Of a DNA stretch of 64,000 nucleotides, positions 49,656 through 60,100 are shown in pieces. This DNA is from Neocallimastix lanati (nom. inval.) (taxonomy: Eukaryota; Neocallimastigomycota; Neocallimastigomycetes; Neocallimastigales; Neocallimastigaceae), in assembly GCA_016946835.1 (NCBI GenBank), contig JACVTC010000099.1, positions 252,501 through 316,500 on the forward strand, in the 5' to 3' direction. A program made the position numbers and the translations under genes. Position 1 is the stretch's first letter. Every line of letters begins with the position of its first letter. The notes under the pieces were generated by a model that searched no databases, had not been told where the DNA came from, and worked only from the letters and a program-made list of their open reading frames with translations.

Positions 49656-49770
49656 GGGAGAGTTGCATTTCCCCAGATTGCATTTCACCAGATTGCATTT
49701 CGCCAAGTGGCGTATTATTAAAATGTTGCATTTCCCCAAGTTGCATTTCGACAAATGGCTTATTGATATA
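49656..49770 (+). repeat. MULE terminal inverted repeat, left
   Basis: About five copies of a 15-16 base unit close to TTGCATTTCGCCAAG, the first three in tandem, then TGGCGTATTATTAAAATG, then two more units. It matches the right end inverted, with several differences. Confidence 0.85.
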
Positions 49771-49869
49771 AGTAAATGAATGAATAAATAAATAAAAATT
49801 CAAAATAATTTTTTTAAACTTGTTTTTATTATATTTTATAATTAATTATAGATATTTTTTAAAATAAAA

Positions 49870-50490
49870 TAATTATTAATAATATTTAATTATAAAAATA
49901 AATTTAATTATAAAGATATATTTTAATATTTTGTAAAAAAATAATATTATAACAATACTTTAATTATAAAAATATATTTTTAAAATAATAATATTTTATC
50001 ATAAAAATATATTTTAATGTTCTTAAGCTAACCTAATCTAATAAAGATTAAAAATACTTTAATAATTATTGTATTTATTCATTTATTCTCTTTTTAAAAT
50101 AATTTTTACTATTAAAAAAATTATTATTATATATTTTAATATTTCGTAAAATAGTAATAAAATAATAATTTATAATATTTAATTATAAAGATATATTTTA
50201 ATATTTTGTAAAATAGTAATAAAATAATTATTTAAAATATTTAATTATAAAAATAAATTTAATTATAAAGATATATTTTAATATTTTGTAAAAAAATAAT
50301 ATTATAACAATACTTTAATTATAAAAATATATTTTTAAAATAATAATATTTTATCATAAAAATATATATTAATGTTTTTAAGCTAACCTAATCTAATAAA
50401 GATTAAAAATACTTTAATAATTATTGTATTTATTCATTTATTCTCTTTTTAAAATAATTTTTACTATTAAAAAATTATTATTATATATGA
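49870..50490. repeat. Internal duplication in the MULE
   Basis: About 265 bases at 49870-50135 recur at 50225-50490, offset 355, almost unchanged (for example AGCTAACCTAATCTAATAAA near 50026 and 50381). It lies in the non-coding DNA between the left repeat and the end of the transposase gene. Confidence 0.85.
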
Positions 50491-50575
50491 CAGAATTCAT
50501 TTGGTCAATTTTCTGTCATTTCTTAATAATTTATTATTTAATCAATAATCTTTATATTTAAATCATTTAAGCATT

Positions 50576-51964
50576 TCAACCATAAGTCAATGAAATCATT
50601 TCTAACACTTTCCTTTTTTTTAATAGAATTTCCATATTTTTGTAATATTTAACCAAAGCTTTAATTTCCTCAGTTCTTATTAATTTTTTTTGTTTTTTAT
50701 TTCTTAAAATTCCAGCAGTTCTCCTTTCGTAATCAATGTAATATTTTGATTCTTCTTTTTGCAATTCTGATAGTAATTGAAAAAAAGTTGGTTTTTTTGC
50801 AAATAATTTTTTTAAGTATTTATTAAAAGTTTCTGAAACATTATTTGTAATATGCTCAATATTATCATAATAGTTCCAATTTTCAGTTTCATAGTTAATT
50901 AAATAAGTTTTTTTAAAATATTCTAAAAATTCTAAAAATTGAACATAATTATGTTCTTGGCACTCACTTTTTATTTTACTATATATATCATATATATATT
51001 CAGGATTAATGAAAGGAAAGTTCGAGATATTATTATAATAAATATATAAATCTTTTATTTTTTCTACTTTATCACCACATAATTCTTTTTTTTTAATTTC
51101 TAATGCTCTTTTAAAATGCCATATACAGTATTTAATATTTGCATTAATAAAAACTTTTTGTGCAGCATTAGATACAGCTTTTTCAAAATCGCAATGAAAT
51201 ATTTTTGGTGTAATTTCAATACTATTATATTTACTAGAATTTTTTTTTATTTCTTCGAATAATATTTCATAAGTTGTTTGCTTTTTATTTTTTAATATAG
51301 AAAAGGAAGTAGTGTAAAAACAATTTAATTCTGTAACATAGGTTCTAGTTATGAATACTTGATAACTAAATATAGGTGCAATATAAAATGTGCCATCCGC
51401 AAAAATATGTTTATTTTTAGAAAATAATTCTGCTTGGAATGGAGATTGAAAAACAATTAAATCATTATTTTTGAATATCATAAAATTTTCATCCCTTTTT
51501 GTTTTATAATATTTTGATTCATTGGGAATTTCATCAAATGATGTTATATCAGGAGGTAGTTGTTTTCTTCTACTTCTTGTTACTTGGGATTTAATTGAAT
51601 TATATCCTGGACATATAAGACCCATACCTTGAGAAATTTCATCATATGTACGTTTTATATTTACATTAAAAGGAAATGAACTTTTTGAAATTTCATCTTT
51701 AATTTTATTTTTTACAATTGATTTAGCTGCTCCAAATTTATTTTCAAGATGATTATGTGAGTCATCATATTCTAAGATTTGATTCTCATTATTTAAAATA
51801 ATGAAAGATGGACATTGATTTAATGTTTTATATTCTGTATATTTATATTTTTTTGAATTGTCTTTCCTTTTGGATGAAAGATTAAATTTATATTTTCTGT
51901 TTAAAATAATTTGTTCTTTTCCTCTATTAGTTTTGCTTATTTCAATTTCTAGATTTTTCTCCAT
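50576..51964 (-). CDS. MULE transposase
   Basis: 462 residues, ATG at 51964, uninterrupted. The N-terminal part has a Cys and a HNH pair (C51, H70, H72) in the place of the FLYWCH/WRKY-type DNA-binding finger of such proteins, but not a complete finger. The DDE core of the MULE family follows: D190 in IFADGTF, D259 in FHCDFEKA, the CIWHF motif at 280-284 and E378 in ITNNVSETFN. A Lys-rich tail ends the protein. It would cut and rejoin DNA at the terminal repeats. The C-terminal SWIM finger seen in many plant MULEs is not visible. The gene is flanked by the element's terminal repeats. Base use is as AT-rich as the surroundings. Confidence 0.93.
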   Translation of the reverse strand: MEKNLEIEISKTNRGKEQIILNRKYKFNLSSKRKDNSKKYKYTEYKTLNQCPSFIILNNENQILEYDDSHNHLENKFGAAKSIVKNKIKDEISKSSFPFNVNIKRTYDEISQGMGLICPGYNSIKSQVTRSRRKQLPPDITSFDEIPNESKYYKTKRDENFMIFKNNDLIVFQSPFQAELFSKNKHIFADGTFYIAPIFSYQVFITRTYVTELNCFYTTSFSILKNKKQTTYEILFEEIKKNSSKYNSIEITPKIFHCDFEKAVSNAAQKVFINANIKYCIWHFKRALEIKKKELCGDKVEKIKDLYIYYNNISNFPFINPEYIYDIYSKIKSECQEHNYVQFLEFLEYFKKTYLINYETENWNYYDNIEHITNNVSETFNKYLKKLFAKKPTFFQLLSELQKEESKYYIDYERRTAGILRNKKQKKLIRTEEIKALVKYYKNMEILLKKRKVLEMISLTYG

Positions 51965-52724
51965 TTTTTTTTTTTAATAAAAGTTTCTAATTAAATATTC
52001 TAATGATTAATTTTAATAATATATATTTTTAATTATATATACTTTAAATGAAGATTAATTATTCAAATATTATTTTTTAATTCTTCTATATTTTAAATAA
52101 TTCCTTTTTTTAGTGTAACTGGATAAATATAAAGTATTTATAAGTTTATTATATTTTTTATTATATAAAGTATAAAAATTTTTATATTATAATTTTATAT
52201 TTATTTTTATATTTAATAACTATTATAATTTTCATCATTATTATAAAAATATTATTATTGATGTTTCTGTAATTATTGCTACAGTTTATATTATTTATTT
52301 ATTATTTATTATATATTATTTATTATTAATTTATAAAATATTATAAGAAAAACTTTTTACATTTTTCTTAAGTAGGTAAATATTATTTTTATTAATTCAT
52401 TTATATATATATTTGTAAATAATAATAATATTATTTATAATTTAATCGCCATTATTATTATTAATGACAATCCTTTTATAATTATAGCAATAGTGTTTAT
52501 ATTATTATTTTTTTTATTAATTATATTACTATATTGTTTATTTTATTATTATTTTTTTCTTTATTTATTATTTATCAATTTATTATTTATTTAAACAGAT
52601 ATTTGTAAAGCTATTTATATATGAAAAAAATTTTTTTAATATTTAAATATTTACTTCATAATTATAAATACATCAATATTAAAAATATTTAATTTTATTT
52701 ATTTATTTATTTATTTAATAATTC

Positions 52725-52843
52725 TCAATTTGGCGAAATGCAACTTGCCGAAATGCCACATTTTTTTAATACGCCACATGCTTTCAAAAAAATTGGCGAA
52801 ACGCAACTTGGCGAAATGCAACTTGGCGAAATGCCCCACACCC
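52725..52843 (-). repeat. MULE terminal inverted repeat, right
   Basis: Inverted partner of the left end with about five CTTGGCGAAATGCAA-like units and a TACGCCACA block in the middle. It lies on the transposase 5' side, so it may also serve as promoter. Confidence 0.85.
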
Positions 52844-53834
52844 GTATTTTATTTGTTATTTGGTTAGGGTTCTTTTATTATTAAAATAAGATAATTATTT
52901 TATGAATCAATAGATTATTTAATTAGAATATAATCCGAATAAATAATTCATATAAATTTTATTTGGTAACACGTAATTAATGTAAAATAAAGAAACTTTG
53001 GTTTTTTAAAATTAAATTAATTTTATTTATTACTTATTGATATAAAAGTTTAATAATAAAAAGTTCAATATAATTTTTATAAAATAGAAAGTCTTAATTA
53101 TAATTTCTATAATAAAATTTTCAATTAAAGATAAATTGTCAGAGATAATTTGTCAATAATCTTTTTCAAAGATTAATTTAAAATAAAAACTAAACTATTT
53201 ATATTTTTCCTAAACTATGTTTACATGGCTTATAAAATTTTTACACTTTATTTCTATTATTAATTCCTAATCTAAATAAATTTTTATTTTAATTATTTAA
53301 TAATAAATTGGATCCCTTATTTATTTTGTTTTAAATTTTCTTTAATATTATCTAGATAATTAAAAAATTAAAAAATTAATTATTTTGTAATTAATTTCCT
53401 AATCTAATAAGGGTATATTTTATATTTGATATATGTTATTTATATTTTAATAATTAAATTATAATAAAAATAATTATAAAAAATTCTAGTTAATTTTAAT
53501 TAACACCCTTAAACTTTAAATGTAAATATCTCGACATCTAGGAGGCTTTGAGACCTCGTATGATGACGAAATTATTTTTCTCTTTGCCTATTTTTAACCC
53601 TCCATCGCGGCGATTTGGGGAGTTATGGACTTTTAAAGTTAAAGTCCATTTTTTATTAACTTTATTTATCTATTTCATTAATTTAATATATTCGTTTTTA
53701 AAAGAATATTTTATTTTAAAGTTTTAATTTATTATAATTTCTTATTTATTATTTTCTAATTGTGAAATTACTAATTTCAATAAAAGTAATTCCTACTTTT
53801 ATTTTAATTTTATTTTTCTTATTTTTACAGATAC

Positions 53835-54189
53835 ATATTATATTTTTATAAGTAATTATTTCAGGTCGTATTAAATTATATAAAATTGAAATTTAAAATT
53901 TGAAATCTAAATTATAAATCCTGTTCATGTTATATAATTAAGTTGAGTATGTATTATTATTTATTTATTATATAATTAAAACTATGACTTGAATTTTATT
54001 GAAATTGAAGTTAAAATTTTGATCTAATTATTATTTTTATTATTATATATATATATATATTTTTTTTATTATTATTTTTATTATTATCATTATTATTATT
54101 ATTATTAACTTGTCATTATCCTTGATAATTTGATATAATTTCAATAATTCTACATTCATTTATTTAACATTCACTTCAGTAAAATATGG
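53835..54189. other. AT-rich spacer
   Basis: Continuation of the sequence interrupted at 49559, then ATT microsatellite near 54040-54110. No gene. Confidence 0.5.
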
Positions 54190-55990
54190 GATTACATTTT
54201 TAAGGTGTATGTTTCTTTATTTCTCCGGTTATGGGGTCACACACAATTACCGTGTTTAATTCGCGTTTCACTATTCTTAATGGATAGGTAAAGTAAGGAT
54301 CAATTTTCTCCTGTTGAATACCTTCACTAGTATTAAATCACCTGGTTTATATTCAGAGCGCAATCTTTTAATTTATCTTCTTCTATCTACCCATAACTTA
54401 TTTGCAGTATCAACATTTTCAATTGCTTCCGATATCCATTTGTGATGAATAATAAACTTTCTCATCCAATATTCCTCCTCTCTTTCATCTTTGTCTACTC
54501 CCTGTATATTTAGTCCCAACTCAAATGGATGTAAATCGTGTCTTCCATATAGTAGCTCAAAGCTACTAAAACCTGTAACTTCACTTTTACATATACATAA
54601 CGCCCACAGAGTACTGGGTAATATCTCATCCCAGTTTGTTTCATTATTTTCCAACACATGCAGATATTTCGAAATTTCTTTATTCCTGTTCTAAACTTTC
54701 CCATTAGAAGCTGGATGGTACGTGGTTACATTCAATACAATTACATCATGAAGATCTAAAAATATTTTTGTTTTATCCTAAATAAACTGGGGGCCATTAT
54801 CCGTAATTAGAAGTTCTGGGGCTTCCGTGTCTTGCGAAACAATGATTTTAAGAATCTAATAACATCATCAGATTCAATATTTTGTACTGCTTTGGCTTCT
54901 ACCCATTGTGTTAGGTATTCAACAACTACTAAGATATAACAGTTGTTCTTTTGTGTTACTGGTAAGGGTCCAACAATATCTAAACCAATACGCTTAAAAG
55001 GAAGTTCTGGTGGAGTCCGGATATCTTCTGTATTTTGGTTTAGAGGTTGTACTTTACATGTTTGACAACTATGATATTGATGAATATTATTATGTGTCTT
55101 TTTATCCCTGGCCAATAATATTCACGTTTAAGTCTTTGGTATGTTTTATTATATACACCATCGTGTCCTATATCATGGGCTGCTGTAAAGATGTGATTAT
55201 CTCAATCACATTTTAAATTAAAAATTTTTTCTTGTGTAATTCAAAAATGTAAATTATTCTTTGATTTATAAAATAATAAGCAAAGTAAATAAATCATATG
55301 AACTAAATTTTTGAATTATATTCTTTAAGCCACAAGATAAATTTTTAATGTAATAATTTTTAATAAAATTTAATTCTGAGAAAATTATTGTTGTAAAATA
55401 ATTTAAATGAATTAATTAAAGTTTAAAACAAAATAAATTAATAATTTATTTTGTGAAAATTAAGTTTCAAAATTTAATCATGACTCCTTTAACATTGTTT
55501 TTAAATAGAAAATAAATAAAGACTTTACTTATAATATTAAAATAATAAATAAATAATAAATATACTTAATTTTAATTATTTAGTATTTAGTTTAATTAAT
55601 AATTATATTTTTCTAAATTTAGTTATAGTTTATAAATTTATTATTTAATAAAATTCATTAGGATAGTTTTATATTAAAATATATGTAATTTAAATAAAAT
55701 AATATATTATCAATGTATTTAGGGAAAGTATAAATAGAAGATACTTTTCACATTTTTTTCTCGATGTAATTGTTATTGAACAAATAACTATTAATAAATA
55801 TTAAATATTAACAAAATATATTTTTAATAAAAATTTTTAATTAAATAAAATTTATTGTGTTTGTTATTGTAATCTATTTTAGTGTCTCCTTTTACAGCTG
55901 CTTGTATTAGTTCTAATTGTTCTTGTGGGTCGTCAATAATTCTTCTTAATTGATCTTGACATTTATAATATTTAATTCCATCAATAACAA
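54190..55990 (-). mobile_element. Fragment F: Ty3/gypsy integrase region
   Basis: Minus-strand pieces in order: an HHCC zinc-finger lead (QLELIQAAHDIGHDG, spanning the inserted LTR at 55184-55896), YNKTYQRLKREYYW, the core segment KRIGLDIVGPLPVT and WVEAKAVQNIESDDV, then LWALCICKSEVTGFSSFELL, and a C-terminal tail. It is closer to elements B and C than to A or D. Only the integrase end is present. It is broken, with a few breaks besides the LTR insertion, and old. Confidence 0.8.
55184..55896 (+). mobile_element. E-family solo LTR in fragment F
   Basis: 713 bases, TGTAAAGATGTG to TCCTTTTACA, flanked by GCTGC on both sides (55179-55183 and 55897-55901). It has a terminal hairpin ATGTGATT/AATCACAT and a TATAAATAG box near 55730. 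It is the inverted match of 59893-60591. Confidence 0.92.
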
Positions 55991-57162
55991 AATATTTATT
56001 AATAATTTTATTAAATAATAATTAACTAAACTAAACAATAATTAATTCAATAAACTTTCAACTTATTTACAATAATAATTAAATTCAATAACAACTCATT
56101 TATTATATATTTATTATATAAATATTATTAATAAATATTTTGTTTATAAATAAATAGTAATATATGTAAATTAGATAGAAATAATATATTATAATGTAAT
56201 AATGAAAAAATATAAATACATGTAAATTTCTATAATTAAATCGATGTATTAGTTATTGACTTCATGATAGTCAATAACAAAAAATAGATTTAATTTTTTT
56301 AATTAATAAAGATTATTTTATTTAAAAAAACGAATTTTTATTACGTGTTTTTTTTTTTATTTTGGTGTTAAAATTTGTTATTTGTAATCTGTTTCTGATA
56401 GAACTCTTTACAATAACTAATACCTTATAAATCAAAGAAACACGTTACAAATAACAAGTTTTTGGATAACTACCGCCGTGTTTAGAACAAGTAACTGAAT
56501 TTTTGGATAACTACCGCCTTGTTCAGGATAGCTACCTTAGATAAAATTTGTATTTGGATTAATTGTTTCATTATTTTTATTATTTTATATTTAGTTGTAT
56601 ACTCGTTCGACACCTTTTTAAGTGGATAGCGTCTGAACGACTTAACAGCATTAAATATAATAATAATAATAATAAGTAATTAATAAAAGATTTTCTTGTT
56701 TATCAAGTGAATAATTAAATTATACACTTAATAAATCCTAATTGAATTAAGTGAACGCATAAATTATAAGTTACAAATTTTAAAAAAAAAGAAAAAAAAA
56801 ATTAGTACTTAATTAGTACTTAGATTAATTAGCTTGTTATTTTATTATTTTATATTTAGTTGATTACTCGTTCGACACCTTTTCAAGTGGATAGAGTCTG
56901 AACGACTTATCAACGTTAAATATAATAATAATTATAATAAGTTATTCATAAACGGATATCTAGTTCTTGCTATTCATCAAGTGAATAAGCAAATACATCT
57001 AATAAAATCTTAATTAGGTGGACATATAAATTATAAGTTATATATTATAATTTGGAATATTCAATAAATTCATACGTTAATTAACTAATAGTTACTTGAT
57101 ATTCAATATTTCAAATTGGAGGAATTAAATTTATTTTTCAAAATTTAAATATTAACGATATT
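55991..57162 (+). other. Probable 5' LTR remnant and leader of element D
   Basis: At about 56040-56412 the sequence follows the E-family LTR plan: a TATA-like stretch near 56208, ATCGATGTATTAGTTATTG, and an end TTTGTAATCTG...CTCTTTACA. It probably is element D's own 5' LTR, though its start was not fixed. The leader 56413-57162 holds a 42-base direct duplication (TTTTTGGATAACTACCGCC at 56458 and 56500) and a larger duplication listed separately. No gene. Confidence 0.45.
56575..56945. repeat. Duplicated palindromic module in the leader of element D
   Basis: About 105 bases at 56575-56680 recur at 56838-56945 (offset about 262), sharing ACTCGTTCGACACCTTTT, AAGTGGATAG and GTCTGAACGACTTA. Each copy can pair TCGTTC with GAACGA. 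Confidence 0.75.
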
Positions 57163-60100
57163 ATGGCGGACCATCAAATACAGCAGCAACAACAAATACC
57201 CCCTCTTAAAATAATAAATGATCCTCCGGTATTTTCAGGAAACAAAAGAGAACTTAATGGATTCTTGACTAGAGTTGAACTAGTTATTAATGCCCACCCT
57301 CAACGATTTATTAATGATGCTATGAGGGTCAATTTTGTCATTTCATATTTAAATGGAAAAGCTTTAAATTGGGCTTCATGCCTTAGAAGGAATAACAATC
57401 CTGTCTTAGGAAATTATGGAAATTTTATTGCTGAACTTCGTAGAAATTTCGGAGACCCTGATGTAGAAGCTGTTATTGCTAACGGAAAACTATGTAACAT
57501 ACGCCAGTTTAAATATGGACATGTTGTTGAGTATATCTCCTAGTTCCAAAAAATAAGTCAATACTCCGACTATAATGAACCGGCCAAGATATACATGTTC
57601 ATAAAAGGTCTCCATTATAAGATGAGAGAAAAACTTGCTATTGTTAATCCAAACCCAGAAAATTTGGAAAACCTATTTAGAGTGGCCGTAACAAATGAAA
57701 ATTTGACAAAAAGAAACGATATTAGAGAATATTACCTTACACATCAGGATAGAAGAAACTATAATCAAGATGACCCCATGGACGTGGATCTATACCGCAT
57801 CAAGAAGGGTCAAAAATCAACAAGATATTTTCCATCCCACAAAAGTATCTATAACGATTCCGGAACAAATAAGGAAGAAGAAAGAAGAATAAAAGGTTTA
57901 TGCTTTATTTGTGGGAAGGCCGGGCATTTACAATTCAATTGCCCTAATAAGAAGAAACCAAAAAATTTCAAGGTGATCAATAAAATTCCGAATGATGAAG
58001 CCTCCTCTTCTAATACTTCTTTCCCCTCTTCCTCCGTCAGAAGAATTAAATTAATTAATGATAATGAAAATGTTCATAAAATTTTGGAAATTATTGAATT
58101 CGATAATAAGAATTTTAAAGGGAAAACTAATATCCTTGACTTCTATATTAAAACTAATGATTCTAAATAAGTAAAAGTGAAAGTTCTTATTGATTCTGGT
58201 TCTGATATTAATTGTATTCACCCAGAATTTGCAAGAGTTAATAATATAAAACTTATGAAAGCGGAAAATCCTTTCAAAGTTGCCGGTCTGGGATATGGTT
58301 TATCTACAGTCAAAAATATAACCGAAAAATGTATGCTCCGTTTCAAGAACCATTTTCAGGTCATCCAATTATATGCCCTCCGTATTCCTGATGTCGATAT
58401 CATTTTAGGATTACCTTGGATTGAAAAACATTGCCCTATTAACTACCATGATTCAAAGAAAATCTCTTTCAGTTCAGGATACTGTGCTCGACATTGCAAC
58501 GTAGGAAAAAGGAATAGAACAAATAAGAATAAAAAGAAGTTAAACAAAATTCCTACTAAAGGAAAGGAACCATATGAAGAACTTTCCTTAACAAAGGAAA
58601 AGAATAATCCTAAGCGTAAGTATTCTTTCGAATCTGATTCCGATATGGATTCTGATGAAGAAATTACGATTAGAAGTCGTCGCACTCGTATTAAAACTTG
58701 TAGTGAAAAAGAAGAACTTAATGATGTAAAAAATTTTTGTATAATTAATTATGATAGTGATGTAAATGATAGTTTTATGTTTGATAATGATGATGAAATT
58801 TATGAATTTAGTGATAGTAATAATATTAATTTAGATGAATTAAATAAAATTTGTAAAATTGATGTTTTATGTAAAAATGTAACAAAAAATTGTAATCATA
58901 ATGATAATTTAAATAAAGATGAAAATAAAAAGTATATTTCTAAAAAGTGTTCTGTGAAAAATTTGTGTTGTATCTGTAATTGTTTGAAAATTAGTAATTT
59001 TGAGAATAAATTAAATCAAAAAATTATAGGAATACCTCCTATTTATAATAATTACGTAGAAGTATTCAATGAAAGAAATTGCAACGTACTCCCTCCACAT
59101 CGTGAATATGATTGTGAAATAAGATTAAAGGATAATTCAAATTTATTTTATGGCCCAATATATCCTTTAACTGAGGCAGAACGAGATGAACTAAAAAAGT
59201 ATATAAAAGAAAATTTAGAAAAAGGATTTATTAGGAAATCCAAGTCACCCGCTGGTGCACCTGTATTATTTGTTAAAAAGAAAGATGGTTCATTGAGATT
59301 ATGTATTGATTATAGAAAATTGAATGAAATTACCATCCGTAATTCTTATCCTCTTCCTTTAATAAGTGAATTATTAGATAGAGTTAAAGGTGCAAAATAT
59401 TTTACCAAGTTGGACTTAAAGTCTGCCTACAATTTAGTAAGAATTAAAGAAGGTGATGAGTACAAGACTGCATTTCGTACTCGATATGGTCATTTTGAAT
59501 ATTTAGTTATGCCTTTTGGCTTAAAAAATGCTCCAGCCACCTTCCAGCATTTTATTAATGATGTTCTTAGCGATTACTTAGATGAAATTGTTATTTCTTA
59601 CATAGACGATATATTAATTTATTCTAATAGTTTAGAGGAACATCATGAACACGTTAAAAAAGTGCTTAAAAAATTATTAGAAAATAACTTGTACATTAAA
59701 TTAGAGAAGTGCGAATTCGATGTTACTGAAACCGCCTTCCTTGGTTATATATTATCAAAAGACGGCTTGAAAGTTGATCCTGAAAAGGTTAAAGCTATCC
59801 TAGATTGGCCTGTTCCTTCTAATGTAAAGGAAATACAATCATTTATTGGATTATGTAATTATTATAGAATTTTTATCAAGGATTTTGCTAAGTGTAAAAG
59901 AAAACACTAAAATAGATTACAATAACAAAATACAATAAATTTTATTTTATTAAAAAATTTTTTATTAAAATATATTTTATTAATATTTAATAGTTATTTG
60001 TTAAAAATAACAATTACCTCGAGAAAAAATGTGAAAAGTATCTTCTATTTATACTTTTCCTAAATACATTGATAATATATTATTTTATTTAAATTACATA

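Larger units (their letters stand above)
49656..52843 (-). mobile_element. Mutator-like (MULE) DNA transposon, apparently complete
   Basis: 3188 bases inserted in the A-family LTR, with a perfect 9-bp target duplication, GTATTTTAT (49647-49655 and 52844-52852). Terminal inverted repeats of about 110-120 bases (49656-49770 and 52725-52843) start GGG-AGAG at one end and GGGTGTG at the other. They are built from repeated TTGCATTTCGCCAAG-like units. A single open transposase gene lies inside on the minus strand. Nine-base duplications and long inverted repeats are the mark of Mutator-like elements. Because it splits an otherwise recognisable young LTR, it is a late arrival. Confidence 0.93.
49560..53829 (-). 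mobile_element. A-family solo LTR, copy 3, split by a MULE
   Basis: The LTR occupies 49560-49655 and 52853-53829 and totals about 1073 bases once the MULE and one copy of its duplication are left out. It is inverted relative to the other two copies. The 5-base duplication GATAC flanks it (49555-49559 and 53830-53834), which marks a solo LTR. It is about as close to the other copies as they are to each other. Confidence 0.9.
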
